29,370 bases of DNA from Bacillota bacterium (GTDB lineage Bacteria > Bacillota > Clostridia > Lachnospirales > Lachnospiraceae), in contig JAGFXQ010000038.1 in NCBI GenBank assembly GCA_017861355.1, positions 1 to 29,370 on the forward strand. Direction: 5' to 3'. The notes under the pieces are model-generated. The model made no database searches. It saw nothing but the letters and a program-made list of their open reading frames with translations, and had not been told where the DNA came from. Position 1 is the stretch's first letter, and each line of letters begins with the position of its first letter. A program made the position numbers and the translations under genes. Of the stretch, positions 6,449 to 15,055 are shown piece after piece.

Positions 6449-6493
6449 ATTATAACTTGTTTTGCTTCCATAATTTGTCAGTTCTTGGACGAA
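6449..6493 (-). promoter_or_regulatory. spoIIGA promoter with long spacer and Spo0A-like boxes
   Basis: A perfect TATAAT (6449-6454) is separated by 21 bp from CTGACA (6476-6481). The Bacillus spoIIG promoter is known for a 22-bp spacer and activation by phosphorylated Spo0A at boxes (TGNCGAA) near the -35. Here TGACAAA (minus strand, 6474-6480) and GGACGAA (plus strand, 6487-6493) each differ from the box at one position. Transcription would start about 85 nt before the TTG codon. Confidence 0.55.
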
Positions 6494-6553
6494 ATAACCT
6501 TGTTTTCATTTACTTATTTTTACAGTTTATGAGTTAATTTTCTTTTTACACGC

Positions 6554-6596
6554 AAAAAAAGCTGTCAGATTATTTAATAAAAAATAATCTGACAGC
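6554..6596 (-). terminator. Strong intrinsic terminator after ftsZ
   Basis: Perfect 15-bp stem (6561-6575 with 6582-6596), 6-nt loop, then seven T on the minus strand (6554-6560), 82 nt past the ftsZ stop. It ends the dcw transcript and isolates the spoIIGA promoter downstream. The 321-nt gap 6357-6677 is fully accounted for by this terminator, the spoIIGA promoter and its leader palindromes. Confidence 0.95.
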
Positions 6597-6677
6597 CTTA
6601 ATCTCTTATGTATAAAGATATTTCTTTCATTCCTCAGAAACTTGTCCGAAAGATTCGACAAAATCTATTTCACACTA

Positions 6678-7922
6678 TCATTTATGACGATTCTTCTGAA
6701 GAAACTCCGGAATCTTAATTCCACTGGGATCTGTATTGGTGTTTGCCGGTGCTTTTGCGGGCTGACTTACCGGACGACGATTCGGATCAGTCTGATAACT
6801 TGACTGAGTTGAATGTACCTGTTGGCTTGTCTGACTTGCGTTGCTATATGTATTTCCAGCAGTAAAGGAACGGTTTAAGCTGAATTCAGGCTTGGTAGCA
6901 GTGGGTTTGATTCCACTCATGTTCGGGTTCGGATGTCTCAGGAAATCTGGAGTCTTAACCATCTCACGGCTTCTTGCATCAAGACCGGTTGCAATCACAG
7001 TAATTGTTGCTGTATCCGGATTTACATCATCAAACATAGCACCAAAGATAATATTTGCAGCATCTCCTGCCAATTCCTGAACTAAGGTTGCTGCTTCATT
7101 TGCTTCAATTAAGCTGATATCTCCGGAAATATTAATGATAACATGAGACGCCCCTTGAATGGTAGTCTCAAGAAGCGGACTGGTAATCGCCTGCTTTACA
7201 GCGTCAATACACTTATCGTCGCCTACACCCATACCAATTCCGATATGCGCTACTCCTTTGTCCTTCATAACAGTCTGAACATCAGCAAAGTCAAGGTTAA
7301 TTAAGCCAGGAACATTAATTAAATCTGTAATACCCTGAACACCCTGTTGTAAAACTTCATCTGCTTTGCGAAGCGCATCCGGCATCGTTGTTCTGCGATC
7401 TACAATCTCTAATAATTTATCATTCGGAATCACGATTAAGGTATCTACATGCTCTTTCAAACGATCAATACCGGATACGGCATTGGTCATTCTGGTTTTT
7501 GCTTCAAACTTAAAAGGCTTTGTAACGATACCAACCGTTAATATTCCCATATCTTTTGCAATCTGAGCGACTACCGGTGCTGCACCGGTACCGGTTCCAC
7601 CACCCATACCACAGGTGACAAAAACCATGTCGGAGCCTTTGATAATCTCTGATAATTGCTCCTTACTCTCCTCTGCAGCCTTCTGTCCGATCTCCGGCTG
7701 TGCTCCTGCACCTAATCCCTTTGTTAATTTCTCACCGATTTGAATGCATAACGGAGCCTTGCAATTTTTCAAGTGCTGCTTGTCCGTATTCACACAGACA
7801 AATTCAACACCGACGATATTTTCTTCTATCATTCGATTAACGGCGTTATTACCTGCGCCTCCTACTCCAATTACAAGTATTTTTGCAGTGGCATCCGCCT
7901 CATTTGTTCTTATTTCAAGCAA
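6678..7922 (-). CDS. ftsZ: Cell division protein FtsZ
   Basis: The tubulin-like GTPase that forms the division ring. The N-terminal domain has ILVIGVGGAGNNAVNRM and the GTP-binding tubulin signature GGGTGTG; the synergy loop appears as NVPGLINLDFADV. A flexible linker rich in S, T, Q, N and P leads to the conserved tail IKIPEFLQ, the docking site for membrane anchors and regulators. I place the start at TTG 7920-7922 (414 residues, MLEIRTNEADA), because AAGGAGG at 7931-7937 lies eight bases upstream and overlaps the alternative ATG at 7938-7940, which has no ribosome binding site of its own. The gene has a promoter at 8071-8099 and a strong terminator. No ftsA is adjacent, so anchoring probably relies on SepF or a distant ftsA (inference). 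Confidence 0.97.
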   Translation of the reverse strand: MLEIRTNEADATAKILVIGVGGAGNNAVNRMIEENIVGVEFVCVNTDKQHLKNCKAPLCIQIGEKLTKGLGAGAQPEIGQKAAEESKEQLSEIIKGSDMVFVTCGMGGGTGTGAAPVVAQIAKDMGILTVGIVTKPFKFEAKTRMTNAVSGIDRLKEHVDTLIVIPNDKLLEIVDRRTTMPDALRKADEVLQQGVQGITDLINVPGLINLDFADVQTVMKDKGVAHIGIGMGVGDDKCIDAVKQAITSPLLETTIQGASHVIINISGDISLIEANEAATLVQELAGDAANIIFGAMFDDVNPDTATITVIATGLDARSREMVKTPDFLRHPNPNMSGIKPTATKPEFSLNRSFTAGNTYSNASQTSQQVHSTQSSYQTDPNRRPVSQPAKAPANTNTDPSGIKIPEFLQKNRHK

Positions 7923-7930
7923 GGTTAATT

Positions 7931-7937
7931 CCTCCTT
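7931..7937 (-). promoter_or_regulatory. Ribosome binding site that fixes the ftsZ start at TTG
   Basis: AAGGAGG on the minus strand, eight bases before the TTG at 7920-7922. It encodes K2-E3-E4 if the upstream ATG (7938-7940) is used, which argues against that ATG. Confidence 0.85.
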
Positions 7938-8070
7938 CATCGTATTCTTTCTATAATTTGACTAATCAATCCCCAATTATTATTGTTCCATTTTTCTTCC
8001 AAAACCACATGATGTATGGGATAAATTCCTCTTTACCTACTAACTATGGTGTCCCATAATCCTACTTTAT

Positions 8071-8099
8071 ATGATATCTTTAAATTCCCAAATAATCAA
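8071..8099 (-). promoter_or_regulatory. Promoter for ftsZ in the divIB-ftsZ gap
   Basis: TTGATT (8094-8099), 17-bp spacer, TATCAT (8071-8076), a plausible SigA promoter within the 220-nt gap. It would give ftsZ a leader of about 140 nt and expression independent of the upstream dcw genes, as is common for ftsZ. Confidence 0.5.
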
Positions 8100-8142
8100 G
8101 CATAATTTTTAAAAAAAACTATTTTATTTAAGACTTTTTTAT

Positions 8143-8898
8143 CTATTCTGTCGGATTTTTTTGTTTCGCTATGATGTTTTGTTCTCCTTTTACATAATTT
8201 CTCATGTCAATTGTAATTTCCATGCCTTTGGCTTCCGCTAAAATGTTCTTAAGCTCGGAAAGAGTCTCATCATATGTATTTTTTTTACCCAGCAGAATTC
8301 GAATGTCTCCGGAATCCAGGGTAACTTCGTAGTCACTGTTGAAAGTAATGGTATCGACATTCAGTTCATACTTATGAACCAGTTGGGTCAGATTAATGAT
8401 TACATCAAACAATTCATCCTTCTGCACTTCCAGCTTCTCACTCAGCAGAATACGGTCAAACTTCAAGCCCTTGATAATCGGAATATCCTCAAGTCTCCTC
8501 GAGGAGCTTTCAACTACGATTCCATCTTTATCAAAATACATATACTCACCCATAAACTCCACACAACCGGCTATCATTTTCTCATATACATAAGCAGTAA
8601 CCGTATGGGTACCCGTCATGGTTACATCAATCTTCTCTACAAACGGCAACTTTACGTCAGCGATGTATCGATGCTTCAAATACAGATAAAGCGAATTGGA
8701 ATCAAGCTTTGTTTTAATAAGTTCGGCGGTAATCTGCTCAGCGGTATATCGTTGTGTTCCTACGACCTCTAACTTCTTAATATAGAAGGTACTAATGAAC
8801 AGTATACTAGGTAATCCAAGAATAATGATTAAAAGAAATAGTTTTTTACCTATCCTTACAAGTACACTGCCCGAATTTCTTGATCTCATTCGATTCAT
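8143..8898 (-). CDS. divIB: Cell division protein DivIB/FtsQ
   Basis: 251 residues, bitopic membrane protein. A basic cytosolic N-terminus (about 1-19) is followed by one membrane segment (about 20-40) and an extracellular POTRA segment beginning IKKLEVVGTQRYTAEQI, then a beta domain (YVYEKMIAGCVEFMGEYMYFDKDGIVV). It belongs to the FtsQ-FtsL-FtsB (DivIB-FtsL-DivIC) complex that licenses septal peptidoglycan synthesis by FtsW and the class B PBP. The ATG start has AGGAGT at 8905-8910, inside the 18-nt gap after murA, so it is translated from the same transcript. Sequence conservation in this family is low; identification rests on topology, the POTRA motif and location. Confidence 0.88.
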   Translation of the reverse strand: MNRMRSRNSGSVLVRIGKKLFLLIIILGLPSILFISTFYIKKLEVVGTQRYTAEQITAELIKTKLDSNSLYLYLKHRYIADVKLPFVEKIDVTMTGTHTVTAYVYEKMIAGCVEFMGEYMYFDKDGIVVESSSRRLEDIPIIKGLKFDRILLSEKLEVQKDELFDVIINLTQLVHKYELNVDTITFNSDYEVTLDSGDIRILLGKKNTYDETLSELKNILAEAKGMEITIDMRNYVKGEQNIIAKQKNPTE

Positions 8899-8916
8899 TC
8901 TTTAACTCCTGTATTC

Positions 8917-10200
8917 TTAACCTGCAGCATTTTCACTGCAATATCTGGTTTGTGCTCCAATGGCTGATAAATCTCTGCAGATATCTTCATATCCACGCTC
9001 AATGCTGGTGGAATCACAAATAATTGTCTTCCCTTTTGCAGCTAAACCTGCGATTAACAGCGCTGCTCCACCACGAAGGTCATGAGCGTCCACAACTGCA
9101 CCCTGTAGCTCTCTTACACCTGTGATGATTGCTTTATTTTGTTTATTATCCAGCGTAATAATAGCACCCATTTTTCTAAGATCATTCACATTCTGAAAAC
9201 GTGATTCGAATATATCCTCTATAATTGTGCTTTCCCCTTCTGCCAGACACAATACGGACATAAGCTGTGATTGCATATCGGTCGGAAATCCCGGATAAGG
9301 CTGCGTCTTCAATACATCAATCGGAAGAAGTCTTTGCCTGCTATGAATTACGATTCTGTTCTCTGTTGTTTCAATAACACAGCCCGTTCTCCTAAGAGCA
9401 CGTACTGTAGATTCAAGATGAAGATTCGGTGTGTTTAACAGAACAACATCCCCTCCGGCTGCTGCAACTGCCGCCATATATGTTCCTGCAACGATCCGGT
9501 CAGATGAAAGCTGAAATTCCACATCATGTAACTGCTTAACACCTTCTATTTCGATAAAGGCCGTACCTTTACCACTGATCTTTGCTCCTGCAGCAATCAG
9601 ATAATTACATACCTCTATTACCTCCGGCTCTCTTGCTGCATTAAAAATTCTTGTTGTACCTTCTGATAATACTGCGGTTAATATTACATTCTGAGTTGCT
9701 CCAACACTGGGAAATTCAAGGAATATTTCAGCTCCGAGAATTCGGTCGGAATAGCAATGAATCATAGAATCGTTGTCTCCGATAAATTCCTGTGTCACAT
9801 TCATCTTCTTGATTGCTTTCAAATGATAATCAATCGGACGCTTCCCTATTGAACAGCCACCCGGATACGCAATCGTAACCTCTTTGTGTCTGCCAAGTAA
9901 AGAACCTAGAAATAAGATAGAGCTACGCATCTTCGTAACAGATTCTTCGGGAACAGCAGTCACCACAGCATTTCTACTATCTACATAAAGGGTATTACCA
10001 TCCCAGGAGGTAGAACATCCCAGCTCTTTCAGTATCTTAACCATATGATACACATCAAGTATTTTCGGGCAGTTCTTCAGCACTGTCGTTCCTTTATTCA
10101 AAATAGTAGCAGCAATTACAGGTAATGCCGCATTCTTTGACCCTTGTATATTCAGTTCACCTTTTAATTGCTTACCACCGATGACTTCGATACTCGACAT
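8917..10200 (-). CDS. murA: UDP-N-acetylglucosamine 1-carboxyvinyltransferase MurA
   Basis: 427 residues, full length. MurA transfers enolpyruvate from PEP to UDP-GlcNAc, the first committed step of peptidoglycan synthesis, in the cytosol. Visible landmarks: GSKNAALP with K22/N23 in the substrate site, the flexible loop PGGCSIGKRPID with the PEP-binding and fosfomycin-reactive C116, and PYPGFPTDMQSQ at the UDP-GlcNAc site. Cys rather than Asp at 116 predicts fosfomycin sensitivity. The ATG has GAGGTGTG upstream. Firmicutes often have two paralogues (MurA/MurZ); which this is cannot be decided here. It occupies the place where Bacillus has murG and murB between spoVE and divIB. Confidence 0.96.
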   Translation of the reverse strand: MSSIEVIGGKQLKGELNIQGSKNAALPVIAATILNKGTTVLKNCPKILDVYHMVKILKELGCSTSWDGNTLYVDSRNAVVTAVPEESVTKMRSSILFLGSLLGRHKEVTIAYPGGCSIGKRPIDYHLKAIKKMNVTQEFIGDNDSMIHCYSDRILGAEIFLEFPSVGATQNVILTAVLSEGTTRIFNAAREPEVIEVCNYLIAAGAKISGKGTAFIEIEGVKQLHDVEFQLSSDRIVAGTYMAAVAAAGGDVVLLNTPNLHLESTVRALRRTGCVIETTENRIVIHSRQRLLPIDVLKTQPYPGFPTDMQSQLMSVLCLAEGESTIIEDIFESRFQNVNDLRKMGAIITLDNKQNKAIITGVRELQGAVVDAHDLRGGAALLIAGLAAKGKTIICDSTSIERGYEDICRDLSAIGAQTRYCSENAAG

Positions 10201-10289
10201 AACACACCTCAGATAATGTAGGAAATATACTACACTATATGTTTACAGGCTCGTCCGCGTGAATTCAAGGAGTATACCATTCTTATACA

Positions 10290-10334
10290 TCCCAAAAAGA
10301 CAAGGAGTGAACGCCACTTCACACTATTGTCTTT
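10290..10334 (-). terminator. Possible weak terminator overlapping the end of ftsW
   Basis: AAAGACAA (10296-10303) pairs with TTGTCTTT (10327-10334), with further imperfect pairing inside (GAGTGAA with TTCACAC). On the minus strand TTTTTGGG follows. The stem begins within the last ftsW codons. Partial read-through into murA is likely; no strong promoter is obvious in the 123-nt gap. Confidence 0.35.
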
Positions 10335-11469
10335 CTCCCTTGATCTGATTTGAAACGCTCAGCACAATTCCCATCTCAAATAGGATAACCATGACTGAGC
10401 TACCTCCATAGCTGATAAATGGGAGTGGAATTCCGGTAGACGGGATTGAATTGGTAACAACTGCAATATTAATAAGTACCTGAGCTGCAATGTGAGCCAG
10501 CACGCCGGTAGCAATTAACCCACCATATAAATCGGTTGCATTGATCGCAATAATAAAGATACGCCAAATCAATAATATAAACAGAAGAATTAATGCAAAG
10601 GCACCGAATAACCCTAACTCTTCACAAATAACCGAAAATATCATATCGTTATGTGACTCTGGGATAAAACCAAGCTTCTGCATACTCTCTCCCAGACCTT
10701 TTCCGAAGATACCTCCTGAGGCAATCGCATATAACCCCTGCAGTATCTGATAACCCTTCGGTTCTGTCTCTACATTGAGCCATACCGTAATACGTTCAGA
10801 ACGATAGGATACAAAGAATACGAAGATTGATCCAATCGCGCCAAACAGCAACCCAGATATGATGAAATATGCCTTCTTCTTACTGGCCACAAAGCAAATT
10901 GCAACCATGATGACACCAACAATCAATGCGGTAGAAAAATTCTCTATAACAATCAAACCCAATAATGGTGCGATGAACATTACGACTCTTAAGAATCCGG
11001 TGAATTTATCCAGCTTCTTGGGAGCCAGATTTACTATGTATGCAGTAAATATGATTACTGCGATCTTGGTTAACTCCGAGGGCTGAAAACGTCCCAGAGG
11101 TCCCATATCAATCCATCTCTTCGCTCCATTAATGGTAGGTCCGAACAAAAGAACATAAAGCTGTAACACGATACACATAAAATATAAAATCGTAACCGGC
11201 TTCATCTTAAGTATTGGTAAATTACGGATATAGATACGATAATCAATCTTGGACACGAAAATCATAATCAGAATTCCCGCTCCTGCAAATAATGCTTGAC
11301 GCTCCAGATAATAGGTTGCACTTCCGTTAAGTCGCTGGGCATTATAAGAACTGGTACTATAAATCATTACCAATCCAAAGCATACCAGAAATAGAATGAG
11401 AAACAATAAGCTGTAATCATAATAGCTGTGCATTTTTCTGTTGTTCGCTTCTTTGACTGTTCTGGCCAT
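10324..11469 (-). CDS. ftsW: FtsW/SpoVE-type SEDS peptidoglycan glycosyltransferase
   Basis: 381 residues with about ten membrane segments. SEDS proteins polymerise lipid II into glycan strands together with a class B PBP. Signature stretches include the early LVMIYSTSSYNAQ, GRFQPSELTKIA after the first periplasmic loop, and PESHNDMIFSVICEELGLFG with the conserved PExHxDxIF motif, ending with PFISYGGSS. ATG start preceded by GGGAGAGT. It sits between murD and murA. In Bacillus the gene at this position is spoVE, a sporulation-specific FtsW; here the same protein may serve division, sporulation or both. The matching PBP partners are encoded a few kilobases upstream. Confidence 0.95.
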   Translation of the reverse strand: MARTVKEANNRKMHSYYDYSLLFLILFLVCFGLVMIYSTSSYNAQRLNGSATYYLERQALFAGAGILIMIFVSKIDYRIYIRNLPILKMKPVTILYFMCIVLQLYVLLFGPTINGAKRWIDMGPLGRFQPSELTKIAVIIFTAYIVNLAPKKLDKFTGFLRVVMFIAPLLGLIVIENFSTALIVGVIMVAICFVASKKKAYFIISGLLFGAIGSIFVFFVSYRSERITVWLNVETEPKGYQILQGLYAIASGGIFGKGLGESMQKLGFIPESHNDMIFSVICEELGLFGAFALILLFILLIWRIFIIAINATDLYGGLIATGVLAHIAAQVLINIAVVTNSIPSTGIPLPFISYGGSSVMVILFEMGIVLSVSNQIKGERQ

Positions 11470-11545
11470 ACTTACTCTCCCAACCTGCTTGATGTGACAA
11501 TACTTCGATACTGTATTTAAGAATATATTGTAAGCTGCTGTTATT

Positions 11546-12907
11546 TTAAGGCAGCATCTCTCTTACATACTCTTTGAAAAGCGTTCCACGCTGCTCATAA
11601 TTCTCAAACATTCCCCAACTGGCACAGGCTGGCGATAGCAACACTGCATCACCTGGTTCCGCCTTCTCTGCACTGATGCGAACTGCTTCCTTTAAATCAT
11701 TCACCATAATGATATTCTGAAAACCGTGACGTCTTGCTGTTTCTGCGATCTGTTCTCTTGTTTGACCTAACAAAACCAATAGTTTTACCTTATTACCAAA
11801 GGATTCAATCCAATCATCAAAAGGAATCTGCTTATCATAGCCGCCGCCGATTACAATCGTCGGAGATATCATCGCTTGAACTGCTTTGATCGATGCATCC
11901 GGATTCGTTCCCTTGGAGTCGTTATAATAAGTCACATCATGGATTGTTTCCACATATTCTATCCGGTGTTCTACCGCTCGAAAATTGATTAATGCAGTTC
12001 GAATGAAATCCATGGGTATGCCCATCGCAATTGCCATACCGGTAGCTGCCATGATGTTCTCATACATATGCTTGCCAAGAACCTTCAGCTCGTTGATATT
12101 GACCACAAACTCCCGTTTACCATCCACACTGTAATAAATAACTTCATTTTCAAGATATAACCCATCTTTCAGCACTATGCTGCTGCTATAGAAAACCACG
12201 TTCGTCTTTAGTCTGCTAGCCATTTCACGAAGAGTCACATCGTCATAGTTCAGAATACAGACTTCATTCATTGTTTGGTTTTTCGCGACATTTTCCTTCA
12301 TCGCGATATAATTTTCCATCGTATGATGACGATTCAAATGGTCCGGAGTAATGTTTAAGATTGCACTGACATCCGGCTTAAACTCATGAATCGTCTCTAA
12401 TTGAAAGCTGGAAAGCTCAATCACTGCAACGGAACGGTCTGTTGTCTCCATAGCAACATCCGTATATGGATTGCCGATATTGCCAACCACATAGACTTCA
12501 TCAAAGTAGGTATTCATGATCTCACCTACCAGAGTCGTGGTTGATGTCTTTCCGTTCGTTCCGGTGATGCCGATGATTTTTCCTTTCGATATGCGATATG
12601 CAAGCTCAATCTCACCCCATACCGGGATATTCTTCTCTGTGATAGCAACAACAAGTGGATTGTCAATAGCCACTCCCGGGCTGATCACCAGAAGATCGAG
12701 ATGATCCGTCACATCGTTACCCAGCTCTCCGGTTACCAGAAGAAAATTATGCTCTGTATCGAATTTATCGGCAAAATCATTGTTCGTAAGTTTGGTATTT
12801 GAATCATAAAGGATGACAAATGCCTCCTGCCTTTGAAGCAGTCTTGTAGAAGAAATTCCACTTTTCCCTGCTCCGAATACTAAGACTCTTTTCCCCTTTA
12901 ATTGCAT
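11546..12907 (-). CDS. murD: UDP-N-acetylmuramoylalanine--D-glutamate ligase MurD
   Basis: 453 residues, usual length. MurD adds D-Glu to UDP-MurNAc-L-Ala using ATP. The N-terminal Rossmann-like domain starts KRVLVFGAGKSGIS; the ATPase P-loop is GTNGKTS (116-122); DHLNRH and YYNDSKGTNPDAS are typical Mur-ligase substrate and nucleotide contacts; the C-terminal domain ends with LLSPACASWGMFENYEQRG. ATG start with TTGGAGC upstream. It follows mraY by 103 nt and precedes ftsW by 76 nt, the order seen in Bacillus. It is the only Mur ligase in this cluster, so murC, murE and murF must be elsewhere. Confidence 0.97.
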   Translation of the reverse strand: MQLKGKRVLVFGAGKSGISSTRLLQRQEAFVILYDSNTKLTNNDFADKFDTEHNFLLVTGELGNDVTDHLDLLVISPGVAIDNPLVVAITEKNIPVWGEIELAYRISKGKIIGITGTNGKTSTTTLVGEIMNTYFDEVYVVGNIGNPYTDVAMETTDRSVAVIELSSFQLETIHEFKPDVSAILNITPDHLNRHHTMENYIAMKENVAKNQTMNEVCILNYDDVTLREMASRLKTNVVFYSSSIVLKDGLYLENEVIYYSVDGKREFVVNINELKVLGKHMYENIMAATGMAIAMGIPMDFIRTALINFRAVEHRIEYVETIHDVTYYNDSKGTNPDASIKAVQAMISPTIVIGGGYDKQIPFDDWIESFGNKVKLLVLLGQTREQIAETARRHGFQNIIMVNDLKEAVRISAEKAEPGDAVLLSPACASWGMFENYEQRGTLFKEYVREMLP

Positions 12908-13010
12908 ATGTGCTCCAATCTGCTGTCTTCAGCCAAATACATGAAAGTAATTTGAATCATATTGTATCCACAGTGTATTACTTCCTTGATTTCTTTTTAT
13001 ACACAGTATC

Positions 13011-13979
13011 TTAATTAATAGCCATCAGGGCTATTAGACAAAGAATTGCAGTAATAATTGAAAATACTGCTACCACTCTTGTCTCAGACCAACCCATCAG
13101 CTCAAAATGATGATGGATCGGAGCCATCTTAAAGATACGTTTTCCACCGGACAGTTTGAAATAGCTAACCTGAAGGATTACTGATATTATTTCCATCAAA
13201 TAAATAAATGCAACTAATATGATGAATATGGGCATCTGCAGCATAAATGCCGTCGCTGCCACAAAGCCTCCCAAGGCCAGGGACCCGGTATCACCCATAA
13301 ATACCTTCGCAGGGTATACATTATATAACAAAAATGCCATAAGGCTTCCGGCAACTGCTCCGGTAATCGGAGAAATATCACTATGAAGGCCAATCGCTAC
13401 TACAGTAAAGAAGGTAGCGATTAATACCGTTACACTTGATTCAAGTCCATCTAACCCATCAGTAAAATTAGAACCATTTACTGTTCCAAGAACAACAATT
13501 AGGAAGAAGGGAACAAACAGGAAGGTGATATCCGCATATCTTCCACCACTGAAGGGAATCAACATCGTTGTTCCGATGTCTGTATAATTAAGTAGGTAAT
13601 AACCGAATACTGCGGTGACAAGAAGCTGACCAACTAATTTCTGCCAGGCGCGAAGTCCCATCGATCGTTTCATTACCACCTTGATATAATCATCCATGAA
13701 ACCGATAATTCCAAAACCAATAGTAACAAACAATACAGGAATAATCTCATCATTCCCCTTGATATAGAGTAAACAGGTAATTGCTATGCTTAGAACAATA
13801 ACTATACCACCCATGGTCGGAGTACCGGACTTTTTCTGATGCGACTGCGGTCCTTCTTCCCGAATATATTGTCCAAACTTCAGTCTCTTCAGAAACGGAA
13901 TTAGAAGCGGGCATAAGATAGCACATACACCAAAGGAAATAATGACAGGTAAAATTACTTTAAATTCAGAAAAATTCAT
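13011..13979 (-). CDS. mraY: Phospho-N-acetylmuramoyl-pentapeptide transferase MraY
   Basis: 322 residues with about ten membrane segments. MraY makes lipid I from UDP-MurNAc-pentapeptide and undecaprenyl phosphate at the inner face of the membrane. Motifs: SHQKKSGTPTMGG near the N-terminus, the aspartate pair in GFMDDYIKV, NGSNFTDGLDGL, VFMGDTGSLALGG, and the histidine triplet MAPIHHHFELMGW. I choose the ATG at 13977-13979 (MNFSEFKVILP), because GGAGGA at 13984-13989 is ideally placed for it; the upstream in-frame ATG at 13989-13991 overlaps that site. A good promoter (14080-14108) lies upstream, so mraY can be expressed even though the preceding PBP gene is broken. Confidence 0.96.
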   Translation of the reverse strand: MNFSEFKVILPVIISFGVCAILCPLLIPFLKRLKFGQYIREEGPQSHQKKSGTPTMGGIVIVLSIAITCLLYIKGNDEIIPVLFVTIGFGIIGFMDDYIKVVMKRSMGLRAWQKLVGQLLVTAVFGYYLLNYTDIGTTMLIPFSGGRYADITFLFVPFFLIVVLGTVNGSNFTDGLDGLESSVTVLIATFFTVVAIGLHSDISPITGAVAGSLMAFLLYNVYPAKVFMGDTGSLALGGFVAATAFMLQMPIFIILVAFIYLMEIISVILQVSYFKLSGGKRIFKMAPIHHHFELMGWSETRVVAVFSIITAILCLIALMAIN

Positions 13980-13983
13980 AGTG

Positions 13984-13989
13984 TCCTCC
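13984..13989 (-). promoter_or_regulatory. Ribosome binding site fixing the mraY start
   Basis: GGAGGA on the minus strand, four bases before the ATG at 13977-13979 and overlapping the alternative ATG at 13989-13991. Confidence 0.8.
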
Positions 13990-14079
13990 ATTCCAAATGG
14001 GAAATGCTGTATTCATCCTTCCCATCCGCCAGTAGTTGGCATATTTCATATGTATAAATATCAATTTCATAACTTAGCT

Positions 14080-14108
14080 ATTATACTGTATTAACTTCAA
14101 AAAAACAA
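14080..14108 (-). promoter_or_regulatory. Promoter for mraY
   Basis: TTGTTT (14103-14108), 17-bp spacer, perfect TATAAT (14080-14085) in the 182-nt gap between the SpoVD-like gene and mraY. It predicts a leader of roughly 95 nt and gives the downstream essential genes a promoter independent of the two PBP genes. Confidence 0.6.
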
Positions 14109-14161
14109 TAATGAACTAGTCTTACCAACAGAGAAATATGTACTACTTATTGTGGTTATAT

Positions 14162-15055
14162 TTATTCGAAGTACAAGATCAAGTCACTATCCTTATCTAT
14201 CGTCTCGCCCTCCAGAGGAAATTGTTCTTTCACAAATTCACCTTCTCCAATGGAATATAATTCTCCAAAATCATATATTTTTAACATATCCTTGACTTCT
14301 TTCTTCGTTTTTCCGATGAAATTCGGCATTTGAAAAGAACCAATGTTGAATTTCTCCTTTTCTGCTTCGGTATAGCTCTCCTCTATTCCCAGATACGGCA
14401 GAATATTGTCAAATACGTCCGCGATGACCGGAGCCGCAATTGTTCCTCCATAATAGATACCGACCGGATCTTCAATTAGAACCATAGCCATTACCTGTGG
14501 ATTATTCGCCGGTGCAAAGCCGATAAAGGATGATATATATTTGTTGCTGCTTCGTGGTAGCTTCTCGGAGGTTGCTGTCTTACCACCGATACGAAAACCC
14601 GGCAGATAAGCTCTTCTTCCTGTGCCGCCAGCAACTACTGCTTCCAGGAGCTCCTTCATTGTCTCAGAGGTTTCTTTGGTGACAGCATTGTCCGTGGTCG
14701 GATAGTTCAATTCACGGATTCTGGTTCCATCCGCAGAGCGTATCTCAACTCCCAGATGGGGTGTTACCAGGGTTCCACCGTTCACTACAGCACTGGAAGC
14801 AACCATCAACTGTAGAGGTGTAATCTGAAATGACTGTCCGAAGGATATGGTGGCAAGCTCAACCGCCTTAATGTTTTCTTTCTTATGCATAATGGAAGTA
14901 GCTTCCCCGGGCAGATCAATTCCGGTCTTTTGGAACAATCCCAGTTTCTTGAAGTAATAATACATCTTCTCTACTCCAACTCTGGCTCCGATCTCCATGA
15001 ATACAGGGTTGCAGGAGTTCTTAATTCCGGCTACAAAGTCTTGGCTTCCATGCTG
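14162..15055 (-). pseudogene. C-terminal fragment of the SpoVD-like PBP
   Basis: The open frame begins at 15055; its first ATG is 14996-14998 (MEIGARVGVEK), which has no ribosome binding site and lies inside the conserved domain. It contains the SxN motif (NSCNPVFMEIG), GIDLPGEA, SFGQSFQITPLQL and the third motif as GGKTATSEKLPR, with Ala where KTG has Gly. A PASTA domain closes it (PNFIGKTKKEVKDMLK to the end). Confidence 0.75.

Noticed and set aside
7923..7940. ATG at 7938-7940 as the ftsZ start
   Set aside because: It overlaps AAGGAGG, which is ideally spaced for the TTG at 7920-7922, and has no ribosome binding site of its own.
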